A stretch of 64,000 bases of DNA, taken from contig NZ_JANFLU010000006.1 in NCBI RefSeq assembly GCF_024385525.1, positions 105,025 through 169,024 of the forward strand, in the 5' to 3' direction. The first letter of the stretch is position 1. Each line of letters begins with the position of its first letter. Source of the DNA: Arthrobacter sp. zg-Y238 (lineage in GTDB: Bacteria > Actinomycetota > Actinomycetes > Actinomycetales > Micrococcaceae). This document shows positions 1 through 7,924 of this stretch, piece by piece. The notes below the pieces were generated by a model, which was not told where the DNA came from, did not search any database, and saw only the letters and a program-made list of their open reading frames with translations. The position numbers and the translations under genes were made by a program.

Positions 1-1
1 A

Positions 2-790
2 CTCTTTCCGGAGATCGGTGCCTTCATCGGCGATGACCTGCTCGTGGCGCACAATGCCGCTTTTGACCTTGGCGTTATCCGTTCCGCGCTTGAGGTTTCC
101 GAGCTGGCTGGACCGGCGTATGACTACACCTGCACAGTGGTCCATTCACGGCGTACCTACCAGCTGCCTTCGCATTCGCTGCCTTTCGCCGCGGAAGCGG
201 CCGGAGTGCCCCTGCTGAACCACCACGACGCCACCGAGGACGCACGTGCCTGCGCCGGGATCATGGTGGATATTGCCCGGCGCAGCGGAGCACAGTCCAT
301 GCCGGAGTTTTTCCTGCGCGACGGCCGGCCGGCGTCCCACCTCCCGGCCTACGTGCCGGGGCAGCATCCGCTTTCCAAAGCCACGCGGGACGCACTGGCG
401 CGTGGCACCGGTACGCCGGCTGCGGCAGGCGGCGTCTGGCAGGGCTGGCCTTCGGAAGGCGAGAATCCGCCGCCTAATCCGTTGGCGGACCCGGCGCATC
501 CGCTGTTCGGCCAGACTGTTGTGTTCACCGGCAACCTGGGCATGGCCCGGCAGACCGCCAAGGACCGGGCCGCAGAGGTCGGCGCCCGCACTGCCAGCAA
601 CGTCACCCGCGCCACCAGTGTGCTGGTGGTCGGCGACGGTTTCGAGCCCGGGGACCTGCGCAGCGGACGCCTGACCGGCAAGGCACGGCGGGTACTGGAC
701 CTGCACGAGCGCGGCCAGCGCATTGAAGTCCTGTCGGAAGCCGAATTCCTGCAGACCCTCGGCGGCATCTGGCCGCGGGCATCACAGTAG
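2..790 (+). CDS. DEDDh 3'-5' exonuclease with C-terminal BRCT domain (5' end outside window)
   Basis: The gene enters the window already open; the visible 262 residues lack the start and the first exonuclease motif (DxE). Visible are the second exonuclease motif (VAHNAAFD, about 14-21 residues in) and the third (HHDATEDARA), which place it with the DnaQ/epsilon-like DEDDh nucleases. After a linker of about 80 residues comes a BRCT domain (from HPLFGQTVVFTG to the C-terminus, with the typical GAR and VLVVGDG stretches). The exonuclease plus BRCT pairing is common in actinobacterial DNA polymerase III epsilon-like proteins that act in repair rather than as the replicative subunit. The stop at 788-790 faces the stop of the next gene on the opposite strand. 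Confidence 0.88.
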   Translation, partial: LFPEIGAFIGDDLLVAHNAAFDLGVIRSALEVSELAGPAYDYTCTVVHSRRTYQLPSHSLPFAAEAAGVPLLNHHDATEDARACAGIMVDIARRSGAQSMPEFFLRDGRPASHLPAYVPGQHPLSKATRDALARGTGTPAAAGGVWQGWPSEGENPPPNPLADPAHPLFGQTVVFTGNLGMARQTAKDRAAEVGARTASNVTRATSVLVVGDGFEPGDLRSGRLTGKARRVLDLHERGQRIEVLSEAEFLQTLGGIWPRASQ

Positions 791-827
791 CGGCAGCAAA
801 GTCTCCCAGGGGTCTCCTAGGGGTCTC

Positions 828-1868
828 CTAGGGCGCGACCGTTGCGGCAACGAACCCCGAGGCCAGTTTTTCAATGACGCCGCGTTCCCGCAGCGTCTCG
901 AGGTCGGTTTCCGGAAGGGTGCCGTACCGGGTCCCCAGCAGGCTTCCCGTCACGACGGCGGCCGGTGTGCCGCCCGCCGTTGCGGCGTCCCGGATGGCAG
1001 CTCCTGTTGCGGCACTGAGGTTACCGTCTCCCGGGGCAGCGTCGGCTGCGTCTTCCACGGCCTGTGCGGCGTGCAGCCCGATCGCCAGGGCTTCTTCCGA
1101 TGTGGGTGTTCCGCCCGAGGTGCCGGCCGCTGCCGCGCCCGCACCGCCGTCGTCGTCCAGTACCGCCTGCAGCCGGTCCGCGAGCTCCGGAACTCCGTTA
1201 GCCCGGGCCTGCGCCAGTGCCTCCGTTGCCGCGCTGCGGAGCGTTGCCCCCGGTGCCAGCAGGCCGTGGACCATCGAAGCGAAGACTGCGGCGCTGTGCC
1301 TTGCCGAAGGATGTCCGTGCGTCAGCGAGGCAGCGTCAAGGGCCAGCTTGTAGACCGTTTCCGTCTGGACGTAGGGGAGCAGCCCGAACGGAGCCGAGCG
1401 CACCAGCGCAGCAGGAGTGTTGACGCCGGTGTGGAGCGGGCGCTGCCGGGTACCCATTTCCCCCGTGGAGAGCGCCTGCAGGACGTCGGGATCCAGGTCT
1501 GCGTCCCCCTCGGTTCCGGCAGGCTGCAGCAGCGGCTCCGCATCAATGGGGCGGGGCAGCGGTGACGGACCGTTCTCGGGGAGCGACAGGCCCCGGCCTC
1601 GCATCCAGCGGAGATACGCCAGCCAGATGCATGCCGTCTCGTCCGCTCCTACTCCCTGATTTGCCCATTCAATGGCTTCAAGCAGCCCGTCGAGGGAATA
1701 CAGGGCCAGCTGCGTGTCCGCGGTGATCGACGTGCTGGATGCGGATGCGGGCCCGGAGGCTGCGGCTGCCGCATCGCCCAGTGCGCCGCCGAGCAGGCAG
1801 CCGCGGATCTTTGCCGACAGGGCAGCGGAGGAGAGGAAAACAGGGGCGGAATCGGGTTCGGGGATCAC
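828..1868 (-). CDS. Divergent ADP-ribosylglycohydrolase (ARH/DraG-fold) family protein, probably without the dinuclear metal site
   Basis: Family membership is shown by the N-terminal KIRGCLLGGALGDA motif, the SITADTQLALY segment followed by a helix containing a WLAYLRWM stretch, the LTHGHPSA motif and the late GSLLGTRYG segment. In active ARH enzymes the second motif reads TDDT and the last is preceded by GD(S/T)D; here they read TADT and GGTPAAVV, so key magnesium-binding aspartates are absent. The stretch between the first two motifs is also short. I start it at a GTG at 1866-1868, which overlaps a TGA and sits directly behind a GGAGGA; the tight spacing makes the start uncertain. The frame stays open upstream to 2252, but that part reads through intergenic repeats and is unlikely to be protein. 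Either a pseudoenzyme or a binding protein. Confidence 0.72.
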   Translation of the reverse strand: MIPEPDSAPVFLSSAALSAKIRGCLLGGALGDAAAAASGPASASSTSITADTQLALYSLDGLLEAIEWANQGVGADETACIWLAYLRWMRGRGLSLPENGPSPLPRPIDAEPLLQPAGTEGDADLDPDVLQALSTGEMGTRQRPLHTGVNTPAALVRSAPFGLLPYVQTETVYKLALDAASLTHGHPSARHSAAVFASMVHGLLAPGATLRSAATEALAQARANGVPELADRLQAVLDDDGGAGAAAAGTSGGTPTSEEALAIGLHAAQAVEDAADAAPGDGNLSAATGAAIRDAATAGGTPAAVVTGSLLGTRYGTLPETDLETLRERGVIEKLASGFVAATVAP

Positions 1869-1948
1869 TCCTCCAGCATAGGCGCTGGGTCCGGAGCGGT
1901 CCGTCGGGCTGCGGTTCCCTGGGCTGGGGCCGGGTGTGGGGCTGGCAT

Positions 1949-2113
1949 GGTCCAAGCAGCACAGCGTCCCAGCATGTGGGGAGGAAGTGCCCTGGTATGG
2001 TCCCACTGGCAACAGCAGCACCACCGGGTGGGACCCTGTGTTCGAGGCCGGGTCCAGGCAGCACAGCGTCCCAGCATGTGGGGCTGGAGTGCTCTCGGGT
2101 GGTCCCACTGGCA
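1949..2113. repeat. Two direct repeats with a 102-bp period
   Basis: Copy 1 starts at 1949 and copy 2 at 2051. The first about 34 bases of each (GGTCCA, then the conserved CAGCACAGCGTCCCAGCATG core) differ at one position, and a second conserved block (GGTCCCACTGGCA) occurs at 1999-2011 and 2101-2113, exactly 102 bases apart. The intervening bases have drifted. Copy 1's second block can also pair with GGGTGGGACC at 2026-2035 to form a hairpin. The repeat lies between the start of the ADP-ribosylglycohydrolase homologue and the aquaporin gene, and no coding function is apparent. Confidence 0.8.
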
Positions 2114-2155
2114 GCTGCGCGGACCAGCAGAGCGCCTCGGTCGGGAAAAGCCCTT

Positions 2156-2278
2156 CGGTTTGTCGCGATCCCAGCGGTTTGTGACAATTCCTGCGCCGCG
2201 CGGTGCGGGGATCCGGACATACTGCGGGGATTCGGACACACTGCGGGGACAATCGGCGGGAATCCGGACATGCTGCAG
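2156..2278. repeat. Two families of short repeats, each with a 19-bp period
   Basis: The first family has two copies (2156-2172 and 2175-2191) of CGGTTTGT followed by a variable base pair and a CRATYCC end. The second has copies at 2211-2229 and 2230-2248 (ATYCGGACAYACTGCGGGG) and a degenerate third at 2262-2278 after a 13-base insertion. Both arrays have a 19-base step. They are too short, too few and lack spacers, so they are not a CRISPR array. They could be operator arrays or members of a genome-wide intergenic repeat. Confidence 0.7.
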
Positions 2279-2488
2279 TATCACCGGGCGGGCCCCTGTG
2301 TCCCTGGTGTACAGGGCAAATTCAGGAAGTTCACAGCCTGCGCTGACACGGTGGGGTAGTTTGTAGTGAGTTCGCGCATGTCTGCTTCCGCACCGTTCGG
2401 TGCAGGCCATGTCGCAGTACCACTTCTGTTCTTATACCGGCGGCCGTGAATCCGGCGTCGCCACCCACACGTTAGGAATCCTTCTTCC
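2279..2488 (+). promoter_or_regulatory. Upstream region of the aquaporin gene
   Basis: This is the rest of the 620-base gap between the two divergent genes. A candidate promoter reads TTCACA at 2330-2335, but no convincing partner box is visible. No small gene with a good ribosome-binding site is seen here. Confidence 0.3.
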
Positions 2489-3502
2489 ATGTCATCTGAG
2501 TCCTTACCACTCAGCGGAGCCCGAGCCGTTGTGCCCGCCCGCGATGCAGCGCCTGCGAACGGTGGCTACAACTACGGGTTTGTCGGACGGACGGTAGCCG
2601 AGGCTATTGGTTCGTTCCTGCTTCTCTTCGTCGGCATCGGGATTGCCATCTTCGGCAACACCGCCGGCGGCGGCATCGGCTCGCCGCTGGCCTTCGGCCT
2701 GGCCCTTGCAGGTGCCATGGCGGCTTTCGGCTTCATTTCCGGCGGCCACTTCAACCCCGCGATCACCCTCGGCAGTGCAGTGGCCGGACGCACGGCGTGG
2801 AAGTTCGTCCTGCCGTACATCCTGGCCCAGCTGGTGGGCGCCGTACTCGGTGTTGCAATCCTTTGGGTGGTCATCACCGGCCATGACCAGATCGGTGAGC
2901 AGGCCCGCCAGTTCCTGAGCGGCACGGCCAACGGTTACGGGGAGCACTCGACAAACCTCTTCCCGCTTCCGAGCGCGCTGCTCATGGAGGTCGTTGGCGC
3001 GGCCCTGCTGACCGCCGTCTTCCTCGGCGCAGCATCCCGCAAGGCAGGCACGGGCTCCCGCAAGTCCCTCGCCGTTTCCGGCGCATTCGCCGTCGGCGTG
3101 ACCTACGCGGTCCTGCTGACCGTCCTTGTTCCCGTCACCAACGGCGGCATCAACCCGGCCCGTTCCACCGCCGTCGCCATCTTCTCCGAAGGCTGGGCAC
3201 TGGAGCAGCTGTGGCTGTTCTGGGTTGCACCGCTGCTCGGCGCAGTGATTGCCGGCCTCATCTTCCGCAGCGTCGACATGACCATTGACGCACACAGCAA
3301 CAACGCTGCCGCCGCCCTGGACGAGGATGCGGACGACACCGACACCGTGAAGCCCGTTGCCGCCAAGCCGGCCAACCCGGCATCCGATGCCGGGAGCACG
3401 ACGCCGGTTGTGGACGAGGAAGCCCGAGGCTTCTTCGACAAGCCCGCAGACGGCACCGGCACAACCCGTCCGGAGGACGGCACGCCGGGCAACCGCGCCT
3501 AA
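2489..3502 (+). CDS. MIP family channel (aquaporin / AqpZ-like)
   Basis: A 337-residue membrane protein with the duplicated aquaporin fold. The first pore motif is GGHFNPAITLG (NPA at residues 89-91) and the second is GGINPARSTAV (NPAR near residue 222); six hydrophobic helices span about residues 33-262. The arginine after the second NPA and the narrow filter context favour a water channel of the AqpZ type over a glycerol facilitator, though this is inferred. The C-terminal 70 residues are hydrophilic, rich in D, T and P, and probably lie in the cytoplasm. The nearest upstream bases contain no strong Shine-Dalgarno sequence. A perfect 12-bp hairpin follows the stop. Confidence 0.92.
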   Translation: MSSESLPLSGARAVVPARDAAPANGGYNYGFVGRTVAEAIGSFLLLFVGIGIAIFGNTAGGGIGSPLAFGLALAGAMAAFGFISGGHFNPAITLGSAVAGRTAWKFVLPYILAQLVGAVLGVAILWVVITGHDQIGEQARQFLSGTANGYGEHSTNLFPLPSALLMEVVGAALLTAVFLGAASRKAGTGSRKSLAVSGAFAVGVTYAVLLTVLVPVTNGGINPARSTAVAIFSEGWALEQLWLFWVAPLLGAVIAGLIFRSVDMTIDAHSNNAAAALDEDADDTDTVKPVAAKPANPASDAGSTTPVVDEEARGFFDKPADGTGTTRPEDGTPGNRA

Positions 3503-3532
3503 GAGCTTAAGCACTAAACAGCAGGACCCCCC

Positions 3533-3560
3533 GGGGGCAGCGGCACGCGCCGCTGCCCCC
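3533..3560 (+). terminator. Hairpin after the aquaporin gene
   Basis: A perfect 12-bp GC stem (3533-3544 with 3549-3560) and a four-base loop ACGC lie 31 bases after the stop. There is no uninterrupted T-run right behind it, so it may protect the 3' end rather than terminate efficiently alone. Confidence 0.6.
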
Positions 3561-3600
3561 GATCCGTTAACTGTCGGAGCCGGGCTGTAGTTTTTAAGAC

Positions 3601-4764
3601 ATGCGTTTACTGCACACTTCAGACTGGCACCTGGGCCGTTCCTTCCACGGCGTGGGGATGCTCGACGCCCAGGCGGACTTCATCGACGCCCTGGTGGACA
3701 CTGTCCGGGAACAGCGGGTGGATGCCGTGCTGATTGCAGGGGACGTGTATGACCGCGCGCTTCCGGCGGTGGACACCGTGCGCCTGCTGGATTCGGCACT
3801 GGAACGCATCACCGGGGCCGGCGCGGTGGTGGTGCTGTCCAGCGGCAACCATGATTCCGCCGCCCGGCTGGGATTTGGCAGCGCACTTTTCGAGCGGGCC
3901 GGCGTGCACCTGCGCACGCGGTATGAGGACATTGCCCGGCCCGTGATCCTGCCCGCCGAGGGCAGGCCGGTGGCCGTCTACGGCATCCCGTACCTCGAGC
4001 CCCGCCTCGCCGCCGGGGAGCTGGGGGTTGAGGTCCCGAACCACTTCTCCGTCACCGCGGCGGCCGTACAGCGGATCCGCGAAGACATCCTTGCCCGTGA
4101 ACGTGCGGGCGAACCCGTCGCTTCCGTGGTCATGGCCCATACGTTCGCCAGCGGCGGCATCAGCAGCGACAGCGAACGAGACCTGGCTGTGGGCGGCCTT
4201 GGGGCCGTCCCCCTGGACCTCTTCGAAGAGTTCTCCTACACAGCCCTGGGACACCTGCACGGCCGCCAGCAGCTCAGCCCCACGGTCCGCTACAGCGGCT
4301 CACCGCTCCCGTATTCCTTCTCCGAGGCACGGCAGGCCAAGGGCGGATGGCTGTTGGAGTTCGACGGCGGCGGCGTCGCTTCCGTGGAGGCGGTCACCTG
4401 GCCGGCCCGGCGCCGGCTGGCGGTGCTGCGCGGCAAGCTCGAGGACCTGCTGGCGGACCCGGACCTTGCCGAGGCCGAGGAAGCCTACTGCCAGGTCACC
4501 CTGACGGACAGCCAGCGGCCGGCCAAGGCCATGGAACTGCTCCGCACGCGGTTCCCCGACACCCTGGTTCTGGCTTTTGACCCGGAGGGCGGCGCCCGGG
4601 GACCGGCCCAGACATACAGCCAGCGGCTGGCAAAGGCCACCGACGATCTCGACATCTGCTGCGGCTTCCTTGAGCATGTCCGCTCGCGCAGTGCAGCGGA
4701 TGAGGAAAAGGACCTCTTCATCGAAATCCTGAACAAGGTCCGCGAAGCAGAGGCCGCACAGTGA
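3601..4764 (+). CDS. sbcD: Exonuclease SbcCD subunit D (Mre11-like nuclease)
   Basis: Nuclease subunit of the SbcCD complex, which cuts DNA hairpins and processes double-strand ends. The 387-residue protein shows all calcineurin-type phosphoesterase motifs: SDWHLGRSFHG at the N-terminus, AGDVYDRA, SSGNHDSAARLG, VMAHTFASGG and LGHLHGRQ, which together supply the metal ligands. The C-terminal capping region follows from about residue 280. The stop codon overlaps the start of sbcC by four bases (GTGA at 4761-4764), so the two are translationally coupled, as expected for subunits of one complex. Confidence 0.96.
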   Translation: MRLLHTSDWHLGRSFHGVGMLDAQADFIDALVDTVREQRVDAVLIAGDVYDRALPAVDTVRLLDSALERITGAGAVVVLSSGNHDSAARLGFGSALFERAGVHLRTRYEDIARPVILPAEGRPVAVYGIPYLEPRLAAGELGVEVPNHFSVTAAAVQRIREDILARERAGEPVASVVMAHTFASGGISSDSERDLAVGGLGAVPLDLFEEFSYTALGHLHGRQQLSPTVRYSGSPLPYSFSEARQAKGGWLLEFDGGGVASVEAVTWPARRRLAVLRGKLEDLLADPDLAEAEEAYCQVTLTDSQRPAKAMELLRTRFPDTLVLAFDPEGGARGPAQTYSQRLAKATDDLDICCGFLEHVRSRSAADEEKDLFIEILNKVREAEAAQ

Positions 4765-7700
4765 GAATCCACCGCTTGGAAATGCAGGCCTTCGGTCCGT
4801 TCGCAGACCGGCAGGTTATCGACTTCGATGAGCTGGGCACCCACGGGCTCTTCCTGTTGAACGGACCTACGGGGGCGGGGAAGACCAGCGTGCTGGACGC
4901 CATCTGCTTCGGCCTCTACGGCACCGTCCCCGGTGCCCGCCAGCAGGGACGCCGGCTGCGCAGCGACCACGCTGCCCAGGACACCCCACCCGAAGTGGTC
5001 TGCGAGTTCAGTTCCGGGGTCCGTCGTTTCGAAGTTGTCCGGAGCCCTCAGTGGGAACGTCCGGCCAAGCGCGCGGGCGGGAAGGGCACGGTCACCGAGC
5101 AGGCCAAGACGCTGCTGCGCGAGTTCGTTGACGGCGCCTGGGTCCAGAAGTCATCCCGCAACGACGAAGCCTCTGCGGAAATCACCGAGCTGCTCGGGAT
5201 GAACCGGGACCAGTTCACCCGCGTGGTGATGCTGCCGCAGGGGGATTTTGCGGCCTTCCTGCGCGCCGATGCGGCCTCGCGCGAGCAGCTGCTGCAGCAG
5301 CTCTTCGGCACCTCCCGGTTTGAAGACATTGAACGTCGCCTCAAGGCCGAGCTTGTCGAAGCCACCGACCGCTTTGAGACGGCGCAGGAGCAGTCCGAGC
5401 ATGTGCTGCGTCGTGCACGTGACGAAATCCGGCGCTACCGCGGCGAAACGGCAGACGGCAACGGGCCGGATGACGGCGTCGAGGCCGAGGGCGGGGAAAC
5501 GGAGCTCGAACAGTTCCAGGCGGAGCTCGACTCCCGGACCGCCGCTGCCCGCAAGGAACTCGCGGAGCTGATGACGGCGCGGGAAAGCGCCGAGAAGCAC
5601 CTGCAGGAATTCGAGCACCGCCGTGCCCGCGGCGTGGCCCTGCAGCAGCTGATCCGGGACGAAGCAGAACATGCCGCGTCCGAAGCGGAGATTGAGCCCC
5701 AGCGGGCCGCGCTTGCGACCCACGCTGCCGCTTCCCTGCTGGCAGGCAGCGTACGGGCTCAGGAAGCCGCCGCCGGGCGGGCGGAAAACCGCCGCTCCGA
5801 AGCCGCAGTGACCCTGCAGGCGCTGGCCGACCATGTGCTGGCCCCTGCTTACCCTGTGGCGTCCTACACCGTGTCGTCGGCCGCAGAGACACCGCTGCCG
5901 GACGGTTTGGAGGCCCGCGTGAGCGCGGATCTCGCAGCTGCGCGTGCTGCGAGAGAAGACGAAGAACGCACCGAAGCCCTGCTCGCCCGCGCCGGAGCGG
6001 AGACGGACGCTGCCGAAGCATTCCGGGTACAGGCCGTCGACGCCGACGCATCGCTGGACTCCCTACGGGCGGAAGAGGCGGAGCTGGCCGGCGAAGCCGC
6101 CGCGCTGGGACGGCTGGCGGAAGGCGAAGCGCGGGCCGAAGCAGCCTTGGCCGCCGCCGAAGAACTGGTCGCGACCATCAGCAGTTATGCCGCGGCAAAC
6201 GAGCGTGCAGCGGTGACGGAGAAGGCGGCTGCCGACGCACGCCAGGAGTATCAGGATCTGCGGCAGCGGTGGCAGGATCTGCTGCAGTCACGCCTGGACC
6301 AGGCAGCTGCGGAACTGGCACAGGAACTTGCAGACGGCACGCCGTGCCCGGTGTGCGGGGGACTCGAGCACCCGCGTCCGGCAGAGCTGCCGGACGGGGA
6401 GGCTCCGGTCACCCGCGAAGCCGAACAGGCAGCCAAGGCACGCGCTGGCAAGGCCGAAGCGGCCTACGAAGAAGCCCGGCGTTTGGCCGGTACCGCTGCC
6501 GAGGAGGCTGCAGCCCTTCGTGCCCGCGGGGGTGCAGGGGATGCCGCCTTCGCACAGGACCAGCTCGATGCGGCCCGCGCAGAGTTGGAGGATGCCCGCG
6601 GGGCCGTCCGGGCGCTGGCCGAAGCAGACCGCCGGCTCACTGCAATCGCTGTTGAACTCGCGGCCGCCGAGGCTGCCCGGTCCGAGGCGCTCATTTCCGC
6701 GGCACAGGCGGATTCCCGTGCCGCGGCGGCCCGCGAACAGGCGGCGGAACTGTCGGAGCGCCTGCGGGAGGCGCTCCAGGGCTTCCCGAGCATCAGTGAA
6801 CGGGTCCAGTCCCTGGCCTTGTTCGCGAAGCTCGCCGCCGCCGCGCGCGAGGCAGCAGGCGCGGTCGCCGCGGCCGAAGAGGAGCTGGACCGGGTGAGCG
6901 CTGAACTGGACGCTGCCCTGGCTGGAACGACCTTTGCCTCGGCGGCCGAGGTTACGGCTGCATTGCTCGACGCCGCCACCGCAGACGCCTATGCGCTGGC
7001 TGTTTCGGACTGGGAAGAGCAGGGCCGCAGGCTGCTGCTGCGGCGGGAATCCCAGGCAGCGGCCGGCCCGGACGACGCCGCGGGGGAGCCGCTGGCCGTG
7101 CCGGACGAGGAAGACGTGGCGGAGGCGGCAGACGCGGCCGCGGCTGCACGGAAGGAACAGGAAGAGGCCGCCCTGCTCGTCCGCCTGCTGGAAGGCTCGG
7201 CGGTGCGGCTCGCGGAATACTCTGCCGAGCTGGAGGCGGCGCTTGAGCGCACCGCGCCCCTTCGCGCCCGGCGGGACCTGCTGCAGTCGGTGGCAGACAC
7301 TGCCCGGGGCGGTGGCGAAAACCAATACAAGATGACGTTAAGTACCTACGTCCTGGCAGCCCGGTTGGAGCAGGTGGCAGCGGCTGCCACGGAACGGCTG
7401 GCGGCTATGACCGGAGGCCGGTACGCGCTGGTACACAACGATTCCAAGTCCGGAAACCGCAAGGCCGGCCTGGGCCTGCACGTCACTGACGAGTGGACCG
7501 GACAGCACCGGGATACTTCCACCCTCTCCGGCGGCGAAAGCTTCATGGCCTCCCTGGCCCTGGCCCTGGGGCTGGCCGACGTGGTCCAGCAGGAAGCGGG
7601 AGGGGTGAACATTGAAACCCTGTTCGTGGATGAAGGGTTCGGCAGCCTCGACGAGCAGTCTCTGGAACAGGTCATGGACGCGCTGGAAGGACTGCGCGAC

Positions 7701-7826
7701 GGCGGCCGTGTGGTCGGGCTCGTCAGCCATGTGGCGGAAATGAAACAACGGATCCCGGCGCAGCTCCAGATCCTCAAGGGCCGCAACGGTTCCTCGGTCC
7801 GTTACAGCGCCGGCGTTCCCGGTTAG
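4761..7826 (+). CDS. sbcC: Exonuclease SbcCD subunit C (Rad50-like ATPase)
   Basis: ATPase partner of SbcD. The 1021-residue protein has the split ATPase head and long coiled coils of the SMC/Rad50 family: Walker A GPTGAGKT at residues 35-42, the Q-loop region MLPQGDFAAF near 158, two long Ala/Glu/Arg-rich coiled coils, a zinc-hook CPVC motif near residue 529, the ABC signature STLSGGESF near 921 and Walker B TLFVDEGFGSLDE near 953. The start is a GTG inside the end of sbcD. Extreme Ala/Glu content gives long open frames on the other strand, which are not genes. Confidence 0.96.
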   Translation: MRIHRLEMQAFGPFADRQVIDFDELGTHGLFLLNGPTGAGKTSVLDAICFGLYGTVPGARQQGRRLRSDHAAQDTPPEVVCEFSSGVRRFEVVRSPQWERPAKRAGGKGTVTEQAKTLLREFVDGAWVQKSSRNDEASAEITELLGMNRDQFTRVVMLPQGDFAAFLRADAASREQLLQQLFGTSRFEDIERRLKAELVEATDRFETAQEQSEHVLRRARDEIRRYRGETADGNGPDDGVEAEGGETELEQFQAELDSRTAAARKELAELMTARESAEKHLQEFEHRRARGVALQQLIRDEAEHAASEAEIEPQRAALATHAAASLLAGSVRAQEAAAGRAENRRSEAAVTLQALADHVLAPAYPVASYTVSSAAETPLPDGLEARVSADLAAARAAREDEERTEALLARAGAETDAAEAFRVQAVDADASLDSLRAEEAELAGEAAALGRLAEGEARAEAALAAAEELVATISSYAAANERAAVTEKAAADARQEYQDLRQRWQDLLQSRLDQAAAELAQELADGTPCPVCGGLEHPRPAELPDGEAPVTREAEQAAKARAGKAEAAYEEARRLAGTAAEEAAALRARGGAGDAAFAQDQLDAARAELEDARGAVRALAEADRRLTAIAVELAAAEAARSEALISAAQADSRAAAAREQAAELSERLREALQGFPSISERVQSLALFAKLAAAAREAAGAVAAAEEELDRVSAELDAALAGTTFASAAEVTAALLDAATADAYALAVSDWEEQGRRLLLRRESQAAAGPDDAAGEPLAVPDEEDVAEAADAAAAARKEQEEAALLVRLLEGSAVRLAEYSAELEAALERTAPLRARRDLLQSVADTARGGGENQYKMTLSTYVLAARLEQVAAAATERLAAMTGGRYALVHNDSKSGNRKAGLGLHVTDEWTGQHRDTSTLSGGESFMASLALALGLADVVQQEAGGVNIETLFVDEGFGSLDEQSLEQVMDALEGLRDGGRVVGLVSHVAEMKQRIPAQLQILKGRNGSSVRYSAGVPG

Positions 7827-7924
7827 GTTCACCGGCCCGGCATGGGTAAAATCGACGGGTTACAAGGGTTGTGCGCACCGGGAGGGGGGACGGTGCGCGG
7901 TTCGACGTATCTGGATACCGCACC

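Noticed and set aside
1869..2252. N-terminal extension of the ADP-ribosylglycohydrolase frame up to an ATG at 2252
   Set aside because: It reads through the direct repeats and 19-base repeats, is rich in Cys, Pro and His unlike the rest, and has no homology-like motif before the first fold motif.
2156..2278. Possible CRISPR array
   Set aside because: Units of 17-19 bases follow each other without unique spacers, and no cas gene is present.
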